Part shown: positions 7,690-15,243 of the stretch, one piece after another | Layout of the letters: each line of letters opens with the position of its first letter | Position numbering within the stretch: position 1 is the first letter of the stretch | Source of the DNA: Rhodoferax sp. | GTDB lineage: Bacteria; Pseudomonadota; Gammaproteobacteria; Burkholderiales; Burkholderiaceae_C | Assembly: GCA_025351745.1 (NCBI GenBank) | Contig: JANXVI010000162.1 | Span: 1-33,654, forward strand | Reading direction: 5' to 3' | Length of the DNA: 33,654 nucleotides | Notes under the pieces: generated by a model | Databases searched by the model: none | What the model was told of the DNA's origin: nothing | What the model saw: the letters and a program-made list of their open reading frames with translations, nothing else | Translations under genes and position numbers: made by a program

Positions 7690-8120
7690 ACAGGTTCCCC
7701 GGTAGTTGGTGTTTTGGTGTGTTGCAAAAACTCTTCGGTATGGCGCTACAGCACTTCGCGTTGGCTTTCCAGGTGCCTCCCAGTGCGTTCAGCAGCGTTG
7801 TTGCGTGGGCGTCGGTGCACAGCGAATCCCATTTGCCACGGACCAGCAGCGTGGGCGCCTCCACGCAGGCGGGGTCGTACAGGCAGTCGCCGGACCACCA
7901 AGCCTGCCTTGGCCGGTGGGCGTGCGGCGGGTGGGGTTCCATCCGTCAGAACGCGGGGCACTAAGATGGACATATCCGCACCAAATGTGGAGCCGTGCAC
8001 ATATAGCACGTCGGACGGTTCATCCACGCTGGCTAGTGGATACTGGACCTGCGAGGCCAAGGTTGGCAGGCCTGGCGCACTCAGCGTGATACGGGGTCTG
8101 GTAGGAAAGCTGCTATGCAT
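7686..8120 (-). pseudogene. Alpha/beta hydrolase, internally deleted and frameshifted
   Basis: From ATG 8118-8120 the frame reads PGLPTLASQVQYPLAS and SDVLYVHGSTFGADMSI, the N-terminal strands and oxyanion-hole region of an alpha/beta hydrolase. Homology then jumps, near 7930-7965, to the C-terminal part in another frame: DPACVEAPTLLVRGKWDSLC, which contains the acid Asp. It returns to the first frame at HLESQREVL, meets a TAG, and continues [19 protein letters not shown] to the stop at 7686. The nucleophile-elbow segment (GxSxG) is absent. So one large internal deletion, two frame changes and one stop are visible. The stop still overlaps the NIPSNAP ATG, showing the ancestral operon order hydrolase-NIPSNAP-ABM. 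Confidence 0.75.
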
Positions 8121-8234
8121 AACGGGTGCCTGGTGTGTGTTGTGAGTGTGGGTCAAATGGTAAGTAGTAACCCCTTCTCAATGCTTCGACTCAGGACGAA
8201 CCATCAACGCCACGACCTGGTCTACGATGCAGGC

Positions 8235-8945
8235 ATGGCACTACCACCCACCACCCTGAAAGACGGCCCCCATATCGCCCGCATAGCAGCGCTGATTGGT
8301 GACCACGCCCGTGCCGAGGTGCTGACGGCGCTGTTGGCCGATCGCGCACTGACGGCGACCGAACTGGCCGACATCGCAGGTGTCAGCAAGGCGACGATCA
8401 GCGCGCACTTGGCCAAACTGCTGGATGCCAACCTGATTGCGGTAGAGCCCCAGGGTCGGCACCGTTATTTCCGCCTGGCCAACCATGACGTGGCGCAGTT
8501 GCTGGAGAGCCTGATGGGCGTGGCCTTTCGCAGTGGCGCGGTGCGCCTGCGGGGCAGCCCGCGCGAGCCAGCGTTGCGCAAGGCTCGGGTCTGTTATGAC
8601 CACCTGGCCGGTGAACTGGGCGTGCTTGCCTTTGACGGGCTGCAGCGCCACGGAGCCTTCAACGATGCGACGCAACGTGAACTGGATTTGACCGAGGCTG
8701 GCCGGTCCTGGTTCAAGGCCTTGGGCGTCGATGCGGTTGCACTGGCCTCGCAGCGCCGTTGCCTTTGCCGCCCTTGCCTGGACTGGGGAGAGCGCCGCAG
8801 CCACCTTGCCGGTGCACTGGGCGCGGCGCTACTCGGCCGCGTGTACGAGTTGGGCTGGGCCCGGCGCGCCAAGGATTCACGCGTTGTGCAGTTCACCGAG
8901 CCAGGTGAATACGCGTTCCGTCAACTGTTCAAAACCATCTACTGA
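8235..8945 (+). CDS. ArsR-family winged-helix transcriptional regulator
   Basis: The DNA-binding part lies at the N-terminus: HIARIAALIGDHARAEVLTA, LTATELADIAGVSKATISAH and LIAVEPQGRHRYFRLA, a standard ArsR winged helix. I start at ATG 8235 (MALPPTTLKDG), because an upstream extension to 8115 is unlike the family and would overlap the divergent hydrolase remnant. The C-terminal half (about residues 105-236) is an extra domain with a cysteine cluster, RRCLCRPCLDWGERRSH, as in the larger ArsR-like regulators I know from proteobacteria. That cluster could bind metal, but this is not shown. The divergent position suggests control of the hydrolase-NIPSNAP-ABM operon. Confidence 0.85.
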   Translation: MALPPTTLKDGPHIARIAALIGDHARAEVLTALLADRALTATELADIAGVSKATISAHLAKLLDANLIAVEPQGRHRYFRLANHDVAQLLESLMGVAFRSGAVRLRGSPREPALRKARVCYDHLAGELGVLAFDGLQRHGAFNDATQRELDLTEAGRSWFKALGVDAVALASQRRCLCRPCLDWGERRSHLAGALGAALLGRVYELGWARRAKDSRVVQFTEPGEYAFRQLFKTIY

Positions 8946-8994
8946 AGGGCCTATGTCTGCAAACGCACAGAGGATCTTGCGATAGACGTTGATA

Positions 8995-9010
8995 GTGTAG
9001 GCTTCTACAC
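8995..9010. other. Short perfect inverted repeat between the ArsR and GGDEF genes
   Basis: GTGTAG (8995-9000), loop GCTT, CTACAC (9005-9010). It lies 50 bp after the regulator stop and 47 bp before the diguanylate cyclase start. It may be a weak terminator or an operator; no T-run follows. Confidence 0.3.
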
Positions 9011-9056
9011 ATAGACCCAGCGCCGGGCAAATAGGCACAGTGCTGCCGAGAGACCC

Positions 9057-9998
9057 ATGCTCCTCACTATCGCCGATATTTCGAACGCCAGTATTCTGAT
9101 TGTTGACGATCAGAAGACGAGTGTCGACTTGTTGGAGGAACTATTGCGTGGTGCCGGCTTTCAATGCATTGCCACAACGACGGAACCCCACACCGTTTGC
9201 GCACTACATCAGAATCACCAATACGATCTAATATTGCTTGATCTGCAGATGCCAGGCATGGATGGCTTTGAAGTAATGCAGTCCATACGTGAGACAGAAC
9301 CTGCTGGCTACACGCCGATCCTGGTGATCACGGGGCATCAAAACCAGAAGCTGCGCGCGCTCGCCTCAGGTGCAAAGGACTTTATCGTCAAGCCGTTTGA
9401 TTTAGTCGAACTCACCATGCGCATCCGTAACATGCTGGAGGTGCGGTTGCTTTACAAACGACTCGATCAACAAAACCAGGCGTTGAAGTCCCTGGCGCTG
9501 CATGATGAGTTGACGGGGCTCCCCAATAGGCGGTTGTTGATGGACCGGCTCGCCTTGGCGATTGCCCATGCGCGCAGGAGTCAGCGCACCATGGCAGTGA
9601 TGTTCATCGATTTGGATGGCTTTAAACAGATCAACGATACCTTTGGTCATGATGGGGGAGACGACCTGCTGTGCCAAGTGGCCCACCGTTTGGTGGCTAC
9701 CGTACGCCAAGAGGATACGGTGGCGCGATTGGGCGGCGATGAATTCATGATCGCGCTGCCGGAATTGAGCCACGCGGACGACGCTGCCGAGTTGGGGGCG
9801 ACGGTGATACAGGCCATATCGAAACCCTACCGCATTCAGGACCAGGACGTCCGTGTAACCGCCAGCATTGGCCTCAGTGTCTATCCCATCCATGGCGAAA
9901 ACTTGGAGACGCTGATGAAGAGTGCCGATCTTGCTTTGTATGAGGCCAAGCATTCTGGAAAAAACGACTATCGAATGTCAGGCTCCGCCGAGTTGTAA
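9057..9998 (+). CDS. Response regulator with GGDEF domain (diguanylate cyclase)
   Basis: The 313-residue product joins a receiver domain (residues about 12-130) to a GGDEF domain (about 150-310). The receiver has the acidic pair Asp17-Asp18 (ILIVDDQ), phospho-acceptor Asp62 (LILLDLQMPGMDGFEV), the switch Thr (VITGH) and the conserved Lys (VKPFD). The GGDEF domain has LALHDELTGLPNRRLLMDRL, FIDLDGFKQINDTFGHDGGD and an intact RLGGDEF. An RQED motif five residues before GGDEF matches the RxxD inhibitory site, so product feedback is likely. It should make cyclic di-GMP from GTP when phosphorylated, in the cytoplasm. No kinase gene is adjacent, and the truncated PAS sensor 3.5 kb upstream is not an evident partner. 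Confidence 0.93.
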   Translation: MLLTIADISNASILIVDDQKTSVDLLEELLRGAGFQCIATTTEPHTVCALHQNHQYDLILLDLQMPGMDGFEVMQSIRETEPAGYTPILVITGHQNQKLRALASGAKDFIVKPFDLVELTMRIRNMLEVRLLYKRLDQQNQALKSLALHDELTGLPNRRLLMDRLALAIAHARRSQRTMAVMFIDLDGFKQINDTFGHDGGDDLLCQVAHRLVATVRQEDTVARLGGDEFMIALPELSHADDAAELGATVIQAISKPYRIQDQDVRVTASIGLSVYPIHGENLETLMKSADLALYEAKHSGKNDYRMSGSAEL

Positions 9999-10023
9999 AA
10001 ACGCCACCAGGCCCAGCATTGGC

Positions 10024-10728
10024 TCAGGCGCGTGCAGGAATCGCCAACCCGCGCACCACGGCTGGACGCGCTACAAAAGCCGCCAGCACGCGGTTGACCT
10101 CGGGAAAGCTGTGCATTCCGACCAATTCGCCGGCGCCATAGAAGCCGACCAGGTTACGCACCCACGGGAAGGCGGCGATATCAGCAATCGTGTAGTCGTC
10201 ACCCATGATCCAGGCGCGGCCGGTCAGGCGTCTGTCCAGCACGCCCAGCAGGCGCTTGGCCTCGTCGACGTAACGGTCGCGCGGGCGCTTGTCATCGAAC
10301 TCCTTACCGGCAAACTTGTGGAAGAAGCCCAGCTGACCAAACATGGGGCCCACGCCACCCATCTGCCACATCACCCACTGAATAGTCTCGTAGCGGCCAG
10401 CCGCGTCCTTGGGTATGCATTGCCCCGTCTTCTCAGCCAGGTACAGCAGGATGGCGCCAGACTCGAACAACGCCAGTGGTTTTCCGCCAGGCCCGTTGGG
10501 GTCGATGATGGCGGGGATCTTGTTGTTGGGGTTCAGCGACAGAAACTCGGGCGACATCTGGTCGTTGGTCTCAAAACTGACCAGATGCGGCTCGTAGGCC
10601 AGGCCGGTTTCCTCCAGCATGATGGACACCTTGACGCCATTGGGCGTGGGCAGCGAGTACAGCTGCAGGCGTGCAGGGTGCTGGGCAGGCCATTTGGCGT
10701 AGATGGGAAAACTGGAGAGAGGGGGCAT
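10024..10728 (-). CDS. yfcG: Glutathione S-transferase family protein (YfcG/Ure2p-like)
   Basis: The start at ATG 10728 (MPPLSSFPIYAKWP) fits the family; an extension to 10791 adds an unlikely leader. The N-terminal thioredoxin-like domain has LYSLPTPNGVKVSIMLEETG, where TPNG-x-K is the signature of the YfcG/Ure2p-like (nu-class) group that binds two glutathiones and acts as a disulfide-bond oxidoreductase. It continues NPNNKIPAIIDPNGPGGKPL and LFESGAILLYLAEKTG, the glutathione-binding ES motif. The C-terminal helical domain includes YTIADIAAFPWV, the N-capping motif. The length of 234 residues is normal. The gene is convergent with the diguanylate cyclase gene. Confidence 0.88.
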   Translation of the reverse strand: MPPLSSFPIYAKWPAQHPARLQLYSLPTPNGVKVSIMLEETGLAYEPHLVSFETNDQMSPEFLSLNPNNKIPAIIDPNGPGGKPLALFESGAILLYLAEKTGQCIPKDAAGRYETIQWVMWQMGGVGPMFGQLGFFHKFAGKEFDDKRPRDRYVDEAKRLLGVLDRRLTGRAWIMGDDYTIADIAAFPWVRNLVGFYGAGELVGMHSFPEVNRVLAAFVARPAVVRGLAIPARA

Positions 10729-10885
10729 GGCGACTCTTTGGATGAATAACGTGGCAGGCGGTTGTGCTAACCAGCAAGGCGAAGCTGGCATTCTGGCCGT
10801 CCGGTAAAGAGCGTGTACGGCAAAGGTTTTCGCGATAGTTGTATACGAAAAATGGGGCTCCAGCCCTGGTGCAATATGCCTTAAG

Positions 10886-10904
10886 TGCTCCTAAATCAGG
10901 AGCA
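10886..10904. terminator. Inverted repeat downstream of the SGNH hydrolase gene
   Basis: TGCTCCT (10886-10892), loop AAATC, AGGAGCA (10898-10904): a perfect 7-bp stem followed on the plus strand by ATTT. It lies 39 bp past the end of the minus-strand lipoprotein gene. It may help terminate that gene. It also resembles short hairpin repeats I recall from Comamonadaceae intergenic DNA (from memory, unverified). Confidence 0.4.
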
Positions 10905-10942
10905 ATTTCGCTTGTGCACGCAAACGTGCCGCTGGCGCCGCC

Positions 10943-12184
10943 TCAATTTGCGACGATCCAACCCGCCCGCACAAGCTGTTGCAGGATGTAGGTCCCCATC
11001 AGCGCATGAAGTGCCGGCGTGGGGTGGAAGTCGTCGGAGAACGCATAGGTCTGCCACCAGGTGGGTAACGTCTCACCGGCGGGAATGTGCGACGACATAT
11101 TGGACGTGTTGCACGCCAGCACGGTAGCGATCTGGGTAAGGCTGGCGAGGCCCGCATTGTCGAGCCCTCCGGCCACCTTGGGGCAAGCGGGTGTGGTGGT
11201 GTTGGTGAGCCCATATTGCGCGGGCTGGGCCAGAAACTGGGTGAACTGGGTGTTGAGGTCGACCACCAACACACCGCTGGAAGGTAGGTTTTTGGCGAGC
11301 GTCGAGTTGAACAGGTTGGTCCAGGTTTGTACAGACGCTTGCACGGCGGCCCGCTGGGCAGAGCCCGGCGCAGCACCTAAAGTTGCCATGATTCCGCCAA
11401 AGAGCGGCGTAGTGGTGATATCCACCGCATTGACCACCACCACCTTGCGCACCCCTTTTGCGACGATCTTGTCGTTGATGGCCTGCGCCATCAATTGTGC
11501 CAAGCCTTGCGCATACGCCGATGCCGCAGCATTCAACGTAGTGGTCGTGGGCGTGCCGGTTACCAATGCGGCAACTGTGGACGCGGGCAGCACCGTGGAT
11601 AGTTTGTTGGTAAAGCTTGCCAGGCCCTCTGGCGTGGTGGCACTCACGTAGGATCCCGCCAGATCGGCAATGTCATTGGCACCACCGTCAACGACCACGA
11701 TGTCGCTGGCGGCCATCAGGTTGGAGCCAATGGAAATTTGGTTCAGTATGGACACTGGATTGCTCGTGTCAATGACTGCTGTCGTGTCACCGCGCGTATT
11801 GATACGCCCGCCCGACACGGCAAAGTTGTTGCATACCGGGTTGGCCACATACTTAGTAACGGCAAAGTTGAAGTAAGGGCACGGGGTTGTGGCGCCCAGG
11901 CTGCTGGCAATTTTTTCGGGGAATACCTCGAAAGGACTCGATTTGTCCGAGTTCTGGATGGTGACTTTGAAGCCAAATGTGCCACTGTCCATCAGGCTGT
12001 CACCAAAGACTTTGACCACGGGTTTTGCCGTGACTGTCGGGATAGTGGGTGAATTGTCGCGTGAACTACCATTGTTGTTGCTTGCGCCACCACCACCACC
12101 ACCACCGCAGGCAGTGAGCAGGAGGACGCAAACTGCAGTGGTGACGGCCGTCAGGGTCCTAGTGTGTTTGCGTTGTTGTTTCAT
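10943..12184 (-). CDS. SGNH/GDSL hydrolase lipoprotein (esterase/lipase-like)
   Basis: The start is ATG 12184, preceded by TGGAG at nine bases; the open frame continues upstream but only through intergenic and opposite-strand DNA. The leader MKQQRKHTRTLTAVTTAVC ends in LLLTAC, a good lipobox with Cys26, followed by seven glycines and a Ser/Asn linker. The catalytic domain has VVKVFGDSLMDSGTFG (nucleophile Ser63), GGANDIADL (block III with the oxyanion Asn) and FSDDFHPTPALHALMG (block V, catalytic Asp and His). This is the autotransporter-esterase/phospholipase-like GDSL layout, but without a beta-barrel. It should sit in the cell envelope and hydrolyse esters; the substrate is unknown. Product length is 413 residues. 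Confidence 0.88.
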   Translation of the reverse strand: MKQQRKHTRTLTAVTTAVCVLLLTACGGGGGGGASNNNGSSRDNSPTIPTVTAKPVVKVFGDSLMDSGTFGFKVTIQNSDKSSPFEVFPEKIASSLGATTPCPYFNFAVTKYVANPVCNNFAVSGGRINTRGDTTAVIDTSNPVSILNQISIGSNLMAASDIVVVDGGANDIADLAGSYVSATTPEGLASFTNKLSTVLPASTVAALVTGTPTTTTLNAAASAYAQGLAQLMAQAINDKIVAKGVRKVVVVNAVDITTTPLFGGIMATLGAAPGSAQRAAVQASVQTWTNLFNSTLAKNLPSSGVLVVDLNTQFTQFLAQPAQYGLTNTTTPACPKVAGGLDNAGLASLTQIATVLACNTSNMSSHIPAGETLPTWWQTYAFSDDFHPTPALHALMGTYILQQLVRAGWIVAN

Positions 12185-12255
12185 GGTCAGTGGCTCCAAA
12201 AATGCTATTTTCTCACCTTGCATGTTAAGGGCTTGCGTGTATCCTCGTATTGATG

Positions 12256-12276
12256 AATCGCGTATGACATGCGATT
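12256..12276. promoter_or_regulatory. Imperfect dyad between divergent SGNH hydrolase and CDF genes
   Basis: AATCGCGT (12256-12263), spacer ATGAC, ATGCGATT (12269-12276); seven of eight positions are symmetric. It is centred in the 129-bp divergent gap, 72 bp upstream of the hydrolase start and 38 bp upstream of the CDF start. Its placement suits an operator, but no regulator is known. Confidence 0.35.
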
Positions 12277-12313
12277 GCGCCGGATAGTTCTGCGCTAACT
12301 TGAATCGAGCAAG

Positions 12314-13270
12314 ATGAACCGAGACGACATAACCGAAGATCCTGAACACGACCAATACACACCCGCCCAGCGTGCCCAGGCCGCTTCCCGCAGCACGTGG
12401 GTTAGCGTGGGCGTCAACCTGGTGCTGACCGTCACCCAGGTGACCGTTGGTGTTTTTTCGAAATCGCAGGGCTTGATTGCCGACGGCATTCACTCGCTGT
12501 CTGACCTAGTGGCCGACTTTGTGGTGCTGTTTGCCAACCACCACAGCAAGAAAGACGCCGACACAGACCATCCCTACGGCCACCAACGTTTCGAGACCGC
12601 TGCCTCGCTGGCTCTGGGGGGCTTGCTGCTGGCCGTCGGCGTTGGCATGTTGTGGTCTGCTGCACGCAAACTCGAAGCACCGGAGACGGTCCAACAGGTG
12701 CACATCGTGGCGCTTTACGTGGCGGGTGGCGCACTATTGGCCAAGGAACTGCTGTTTCGCTACATGCTGTCGGTGGCCAAGCGCGTGAAGTCGAGCATGC
12801 TGGTGGCCAATGCCTGGCATGCACGATCGGACGCTGCCTCATCGCTGGTGGTCGGACTGGGCATTGTGGGCAACTTGGCTGGCTACCCTATCCTGGATCC
12901 CATTGCCGCACTGATCGTTGGCTTTATGGTGGCCAAGATGGGCTGGGGTTTCGGATGGGATGCGCTCCATGATCTGATGGACCGCGCGGTGGACGAGCAA
13001 GAGGTCGATGCCATTCGCAAGACCCTGACGGACACGCCGGGCGTCAGCAACGTGCATGACGTGCGGACCCGCAAAATGGGCGACATGATCGTCGTCGATG
13101 CGCATATCGAAGTCGATGCGTCCATCACCGTTGAAGCGGGGCACGACATTGCGGTTCTTGCCCGGCAACGTGTGATGCAACGCCACCGCGTGCTCAACCT
13201 AATGACGCACGTAGACCCATGGAAGAGGCCAGACCTGGACCACAACCCGGGTAACCCTGGCGCCGCTTGA
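12314..13270 (+). CDS. Cation diffusion facilitator (CDF) metal exporter, FieF/MamM-like
   Basis: The 318-residue product is an inner-membrane divalent-cation/proton antiporter. The first metal site is seen as ADGIHSLSDLVAD in TM2 (His60, Asp64) and HARSDAASS in TM5 (His169, Asp173). This two-His/two-Asp set is typical of zinc-type CDF proteins, whereas FieF of E. coli has four Asp. The conserved loop DHPYGHQRFETAASLALG follows TM2. The C-terminal cytoplasmic domain (from about residue 215) has the alpha-beta-beta-alpha-beta order with VSNVHDVRTRKMGD and VVDAHIEVD. The N-terminal 25 residues are acidic and His-containing (EDPEHDQYT), possibly metal-sensing. Transcription diverges from the SGNH hydrolase gene. 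The transported ion is inferred to be Zn, Fe or Mn. Confidence 0.92.
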   Translation: MNRDDITEDPEHDQYTPAQRAQAASRSTWVSVGVNLVLTVTQVTVGVFSKSQGLIADGIHSLSDLVADFVVLFANHHSKKDADTDHPYGHQRFETAASLALGGLLLAVGVGMLWSAARKLEAPETVQQVHIVALYVAGGALLAKELLFRYMLSVAKRVKSSMLVANAWHARSDAASSLVVGLGIVGNLAGYPILDPIAALIVGFMVAKMGWGFGWDALHDLMDRAVDEQEVDAIRKTLTDTPGVSNVHDVRTRKMGDMIVVDAHIEVDASITVEAGHDIAVLARQRVMQRHRVLNLMTHVDPWKRPDLDHNPGNPGAA

Positions 13271-13407
13271 CAGTCTGTGGTGTTCGTCCAGCCGACCCAA
13301 GCGCCTTCAGCCCTGAGCCAATCTCAAGCCCCGCGTTGACCACCATGGTACCGACCGGCGGCATGCCTATCGCATCGGCCCGTGCAAGGTCTTGCGGGCG
13401 ACAGGGT

Positions 13408-14301
13408 TTAGCGCACCGGTAGCGGCGCCACACCCTGCATGCGCAGCCTGCGCGCCGCGTCCTCGGCTCGCGCATCGTCAATCTCGCGCAGCACAGCCTG
13501 CATGTCCACATCGGCTCGGGCGCGTTCAAAGCGCCCGGTTAATGCCGTCTCGTTGCTCAACAGGCCGGCCTGGTACAGGCTCCATATCTCTGGGCCATAG
13601 TCGGTGGCCCGCAGTTCGGGTGCAAACTGGCCAAAGAAATCGCGCAGGTTGTTGACGTCGCGTAGCAGCATGCGCTGCGCGTGGTTGTTGCCGGCCGCAT
13701 CCACCGCTTGGGGCAGGTCGATGATGACGGGGAAGTCTGTGGCGTTGGCTTCTCCTTCGACGTTGCCATGGGCCAGCAGAATATTGAATTCCGACAGATC
13801 CCCATGCACCACTCCCGCGCACAGCATGCGCACCACCTCGCCAATCAACGTGGCATGGTGGGCGCGGGCCTGTTCGGGCGTAAAGGCCACATCGTTCAGG
13901 CGCGGCGCTGCATCGCCGTGGGCGTCGGTCACCAGTTCCATCAACAGCACACCGTCGTGAAAATTGTAGGGTTGCGGCACGCGCACGCCCGCTGCTGCCA
14001 GGCGGTACAGCGCATCGACCTCGGCACTTTGCCAGGCGGCTTCTTGCTCCTGGCGGCCAAACTTGCTCCCTTTGGCCATGGCGCGGGCCGAGCGCGAGTT
14101 CTTGACCTTGCGGTTTTCGGTGTAGTCAACCGCCTGTCTAAAACTGCGGTTGTTGGCCTCTTTGTATATCTTGGCACAGCGTGTATCGTCACCGCAGCGC
14201 ACCACAAAGACCATGGCTTCTTTGCCGCTCATCAACTGGCGCACGACACTGTCGATCAAGCCCTCTTCAATGAGTGACTGCAATCGGGGAGGAGCTTTCA
14301 T
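13408..14301 (-). CDS. RIO-type serine protein kinase
   Basis: The 297-residue product is an RIO-family atypical kinase. Visible motifs are MSGKEAMVF (modified P-loop, residues 24-32), AKIYKEANNRSFRQAVDY with the ATP-binding Lys44 and the flexible loop characteristic of RIO kinases, VHGDLSEFNILL (catalytic loop, Asp168 and Asn173) and VIIDLPQAVD (metal-binding Asp195, replacing DFG). The IDxPQAV sequence is diagnostic of the RIO1-like group. RIO kinases act in ribosome maturation in archaea and eukaryotes; the role of the bacterial versions is poorly known. No Shine-Dalgarno is evident before ATG 14301. The gene is convergent with the CDF gene and divergent from alkB. Confidence 0.9.
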   Translation of the reverse strand: MKAPPRLQSLIEEGLIDSVVRQLMSGKEAMVFVVRCGDDTRCAKIYKEANNRSFRQAVDYTENRKVKNSRSARAMAKGSKFGRQEQEAAWQSAEVDALYRLAAAGVRVPQPYNFHDGVLLMELVTDAHGDAAPRLNDVAFTPEQARAHHATLIGEVVRMLCAGVVHGDLSEFNILLAHGNVEGEANATDFPVIIDLPQAVDAAGNNHAQRMLLRDVNNLRDFFGQFAPELRATDYGPEIWSLYQAGLLSNETALTGRFERARADVDMQAVLREIDDARAEDAARRLRMQGVAPLPVR

Positions 14302-14450
14302 GGGGCAATGGTGCAGTTAAGGGGTTAGGGGCATTGTCGTCTCTGCCAGGGCTTGTCTTTGCGCGGCCCTTGAGCAGGCGCGCTACTGCCGCCACCGCAT
14401 TATCATGAACCAGTGGGTGTGCCGTGCGGTCCCAGAGCATAGCCATATTT

Positions 14451-14506
14451 AAAATACGCCCATAGCCCTCGTCCACCCTACCTGTACAGCTATCAAAAGC
14501 AGAGCA
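14451..14506. repeat. Dispersed repeat, copy 1
   Basis: AAAATACGCCCATAGCCCTC opens this copy, which continues to GCTATCAAAAGCAGAGCA at 14489-14506. The core TAGCCCTCGT (14463-14472) and the GCTATCAA box recur at three other places in the window. This copy ends three bases before the alkB start, so it supplies the alkB 5' leader. Confidence 0.7.
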
Positions 14507-14509
14507 TTT

Positions 14510-15184
14510 GTGATTCCGCTAGACCTCTTCGACAGCCTGCTCCCAACCACCGCAGTCGTCCGTGAGCCAATCGCGCCGGGCGCTGCGTTGTTGCGGGCCT
14601 TTGCGCACGGAATGGATGCGGCATTGCTGCAGGCCATCGAGGCTGTCACAGCCCAAGCTCCACTGCGCCATATGCAAACCCCGGGCGGCTTCACCATGTC
14701 GGTGGCAACCACCAGTTGCGGGGCTTTGGGTTGGGTATCGGATGTGCGCGGATACCGCTACGCAGCACACGACCCCATTTCGGGAGTGGCATGGCCGACG
14801 ATGCCCGCGTGCTTCCTGGATTTGGCACAGCGTGCTGCGCAGGAGGCGGGCTATGCGGGCTTCGCACCCGAGTCGTGTTTGATCAATACCTATGCACCGG
14901 GCGCCAAGTTGTCGCTTCACCAGGACAAGGACGAAAAAGACCTGGCGGCTCCCATCGTGTCCGTGTCGTTGGGCCTGCCCGCGGTGTTCCTGTTTGGCAG
15001 CGCCACCCGCAAAGACCGCCCGCGACGCTTGCGCCTGGTGCACGGCGATGTGGTCGTGTGGGGTGGGCCGTCGCGTTTGGCCTTCCACGGTGTGATGCCG
15101 TTGGCCGATGGCCACCACCCACTGCTGGGGCGCAGGCGCATCAATTTGACGTTTCGCAGCCCCAGGCTCAGACCAGCACCGTAG
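14510..15184 (+). CDS. alkB: Alpha-ketoglutarate-dependent DNA dioxygenase AlkB
   Basis: AlkB removes 1-methyladenine and 3-methylcytosine from DNA and RNA by Fe(II)/2-oxoglutarate-dependent hydroxylation. The iron ligands are His137 and Asp139 (LSLHQDKDE) and His193 (AFHGVMPL). Two 2-oxoglutarate-binding arginines are in RINLTFR (Arg210, Arg216), the AlkB signature. The nucleotide-recognition region is present (PGGFTMSVATTSCGALGWVS). The start is GTG 14510; no ATG fits before the conserved FDSLLP region. The product of 224 residues is close to E. coli AlkB (216). There is no ada gene nearby; pepF follows after 59 bp. Confidence 0.95.
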   Translation: MIPLDLFDSLLPTTAVVREPIAPGAALLRAFAHGMDAALLQAIEAVTAQAPLRHMQTPGGFTMSVATTSCGALGWVSDVRGYRYAAHDPISGVAWPTMPACFLDLAQRAAQEAGYAGFAPESCLINTYAPGAKLSLHQDKDEKDLAAPIVSVSLGLPAVFLFGSATRKDRPRRLRLVHGDVVVWGGPSRLAFHGVMPLADGHHPLLGRRRINLTFRSPRLRPAP

Positions 15185-15243
15185 GTTGTTGAATGGCGCT
15201 ACGATGGCTGCTTTCTTCAACCTCGCCCCTGTCGAGACCCCCT

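Noticed and set aside
12090..12110. CACCACCACC tract as a microsatellite
   Set aside because: It encodes the poly-Gly linker after the lipid-anchor Cys of the SGNH hydrolase; linkers like this are common in lipoproteins.
12185..12493. Upstream extension of the SGNH hydrolase frame
   Set aside because: The frame is open but runs through the divergent gap and the CDF gene. A good ribosome site and a lipoprotein leader mark ATG 12184 as the start.
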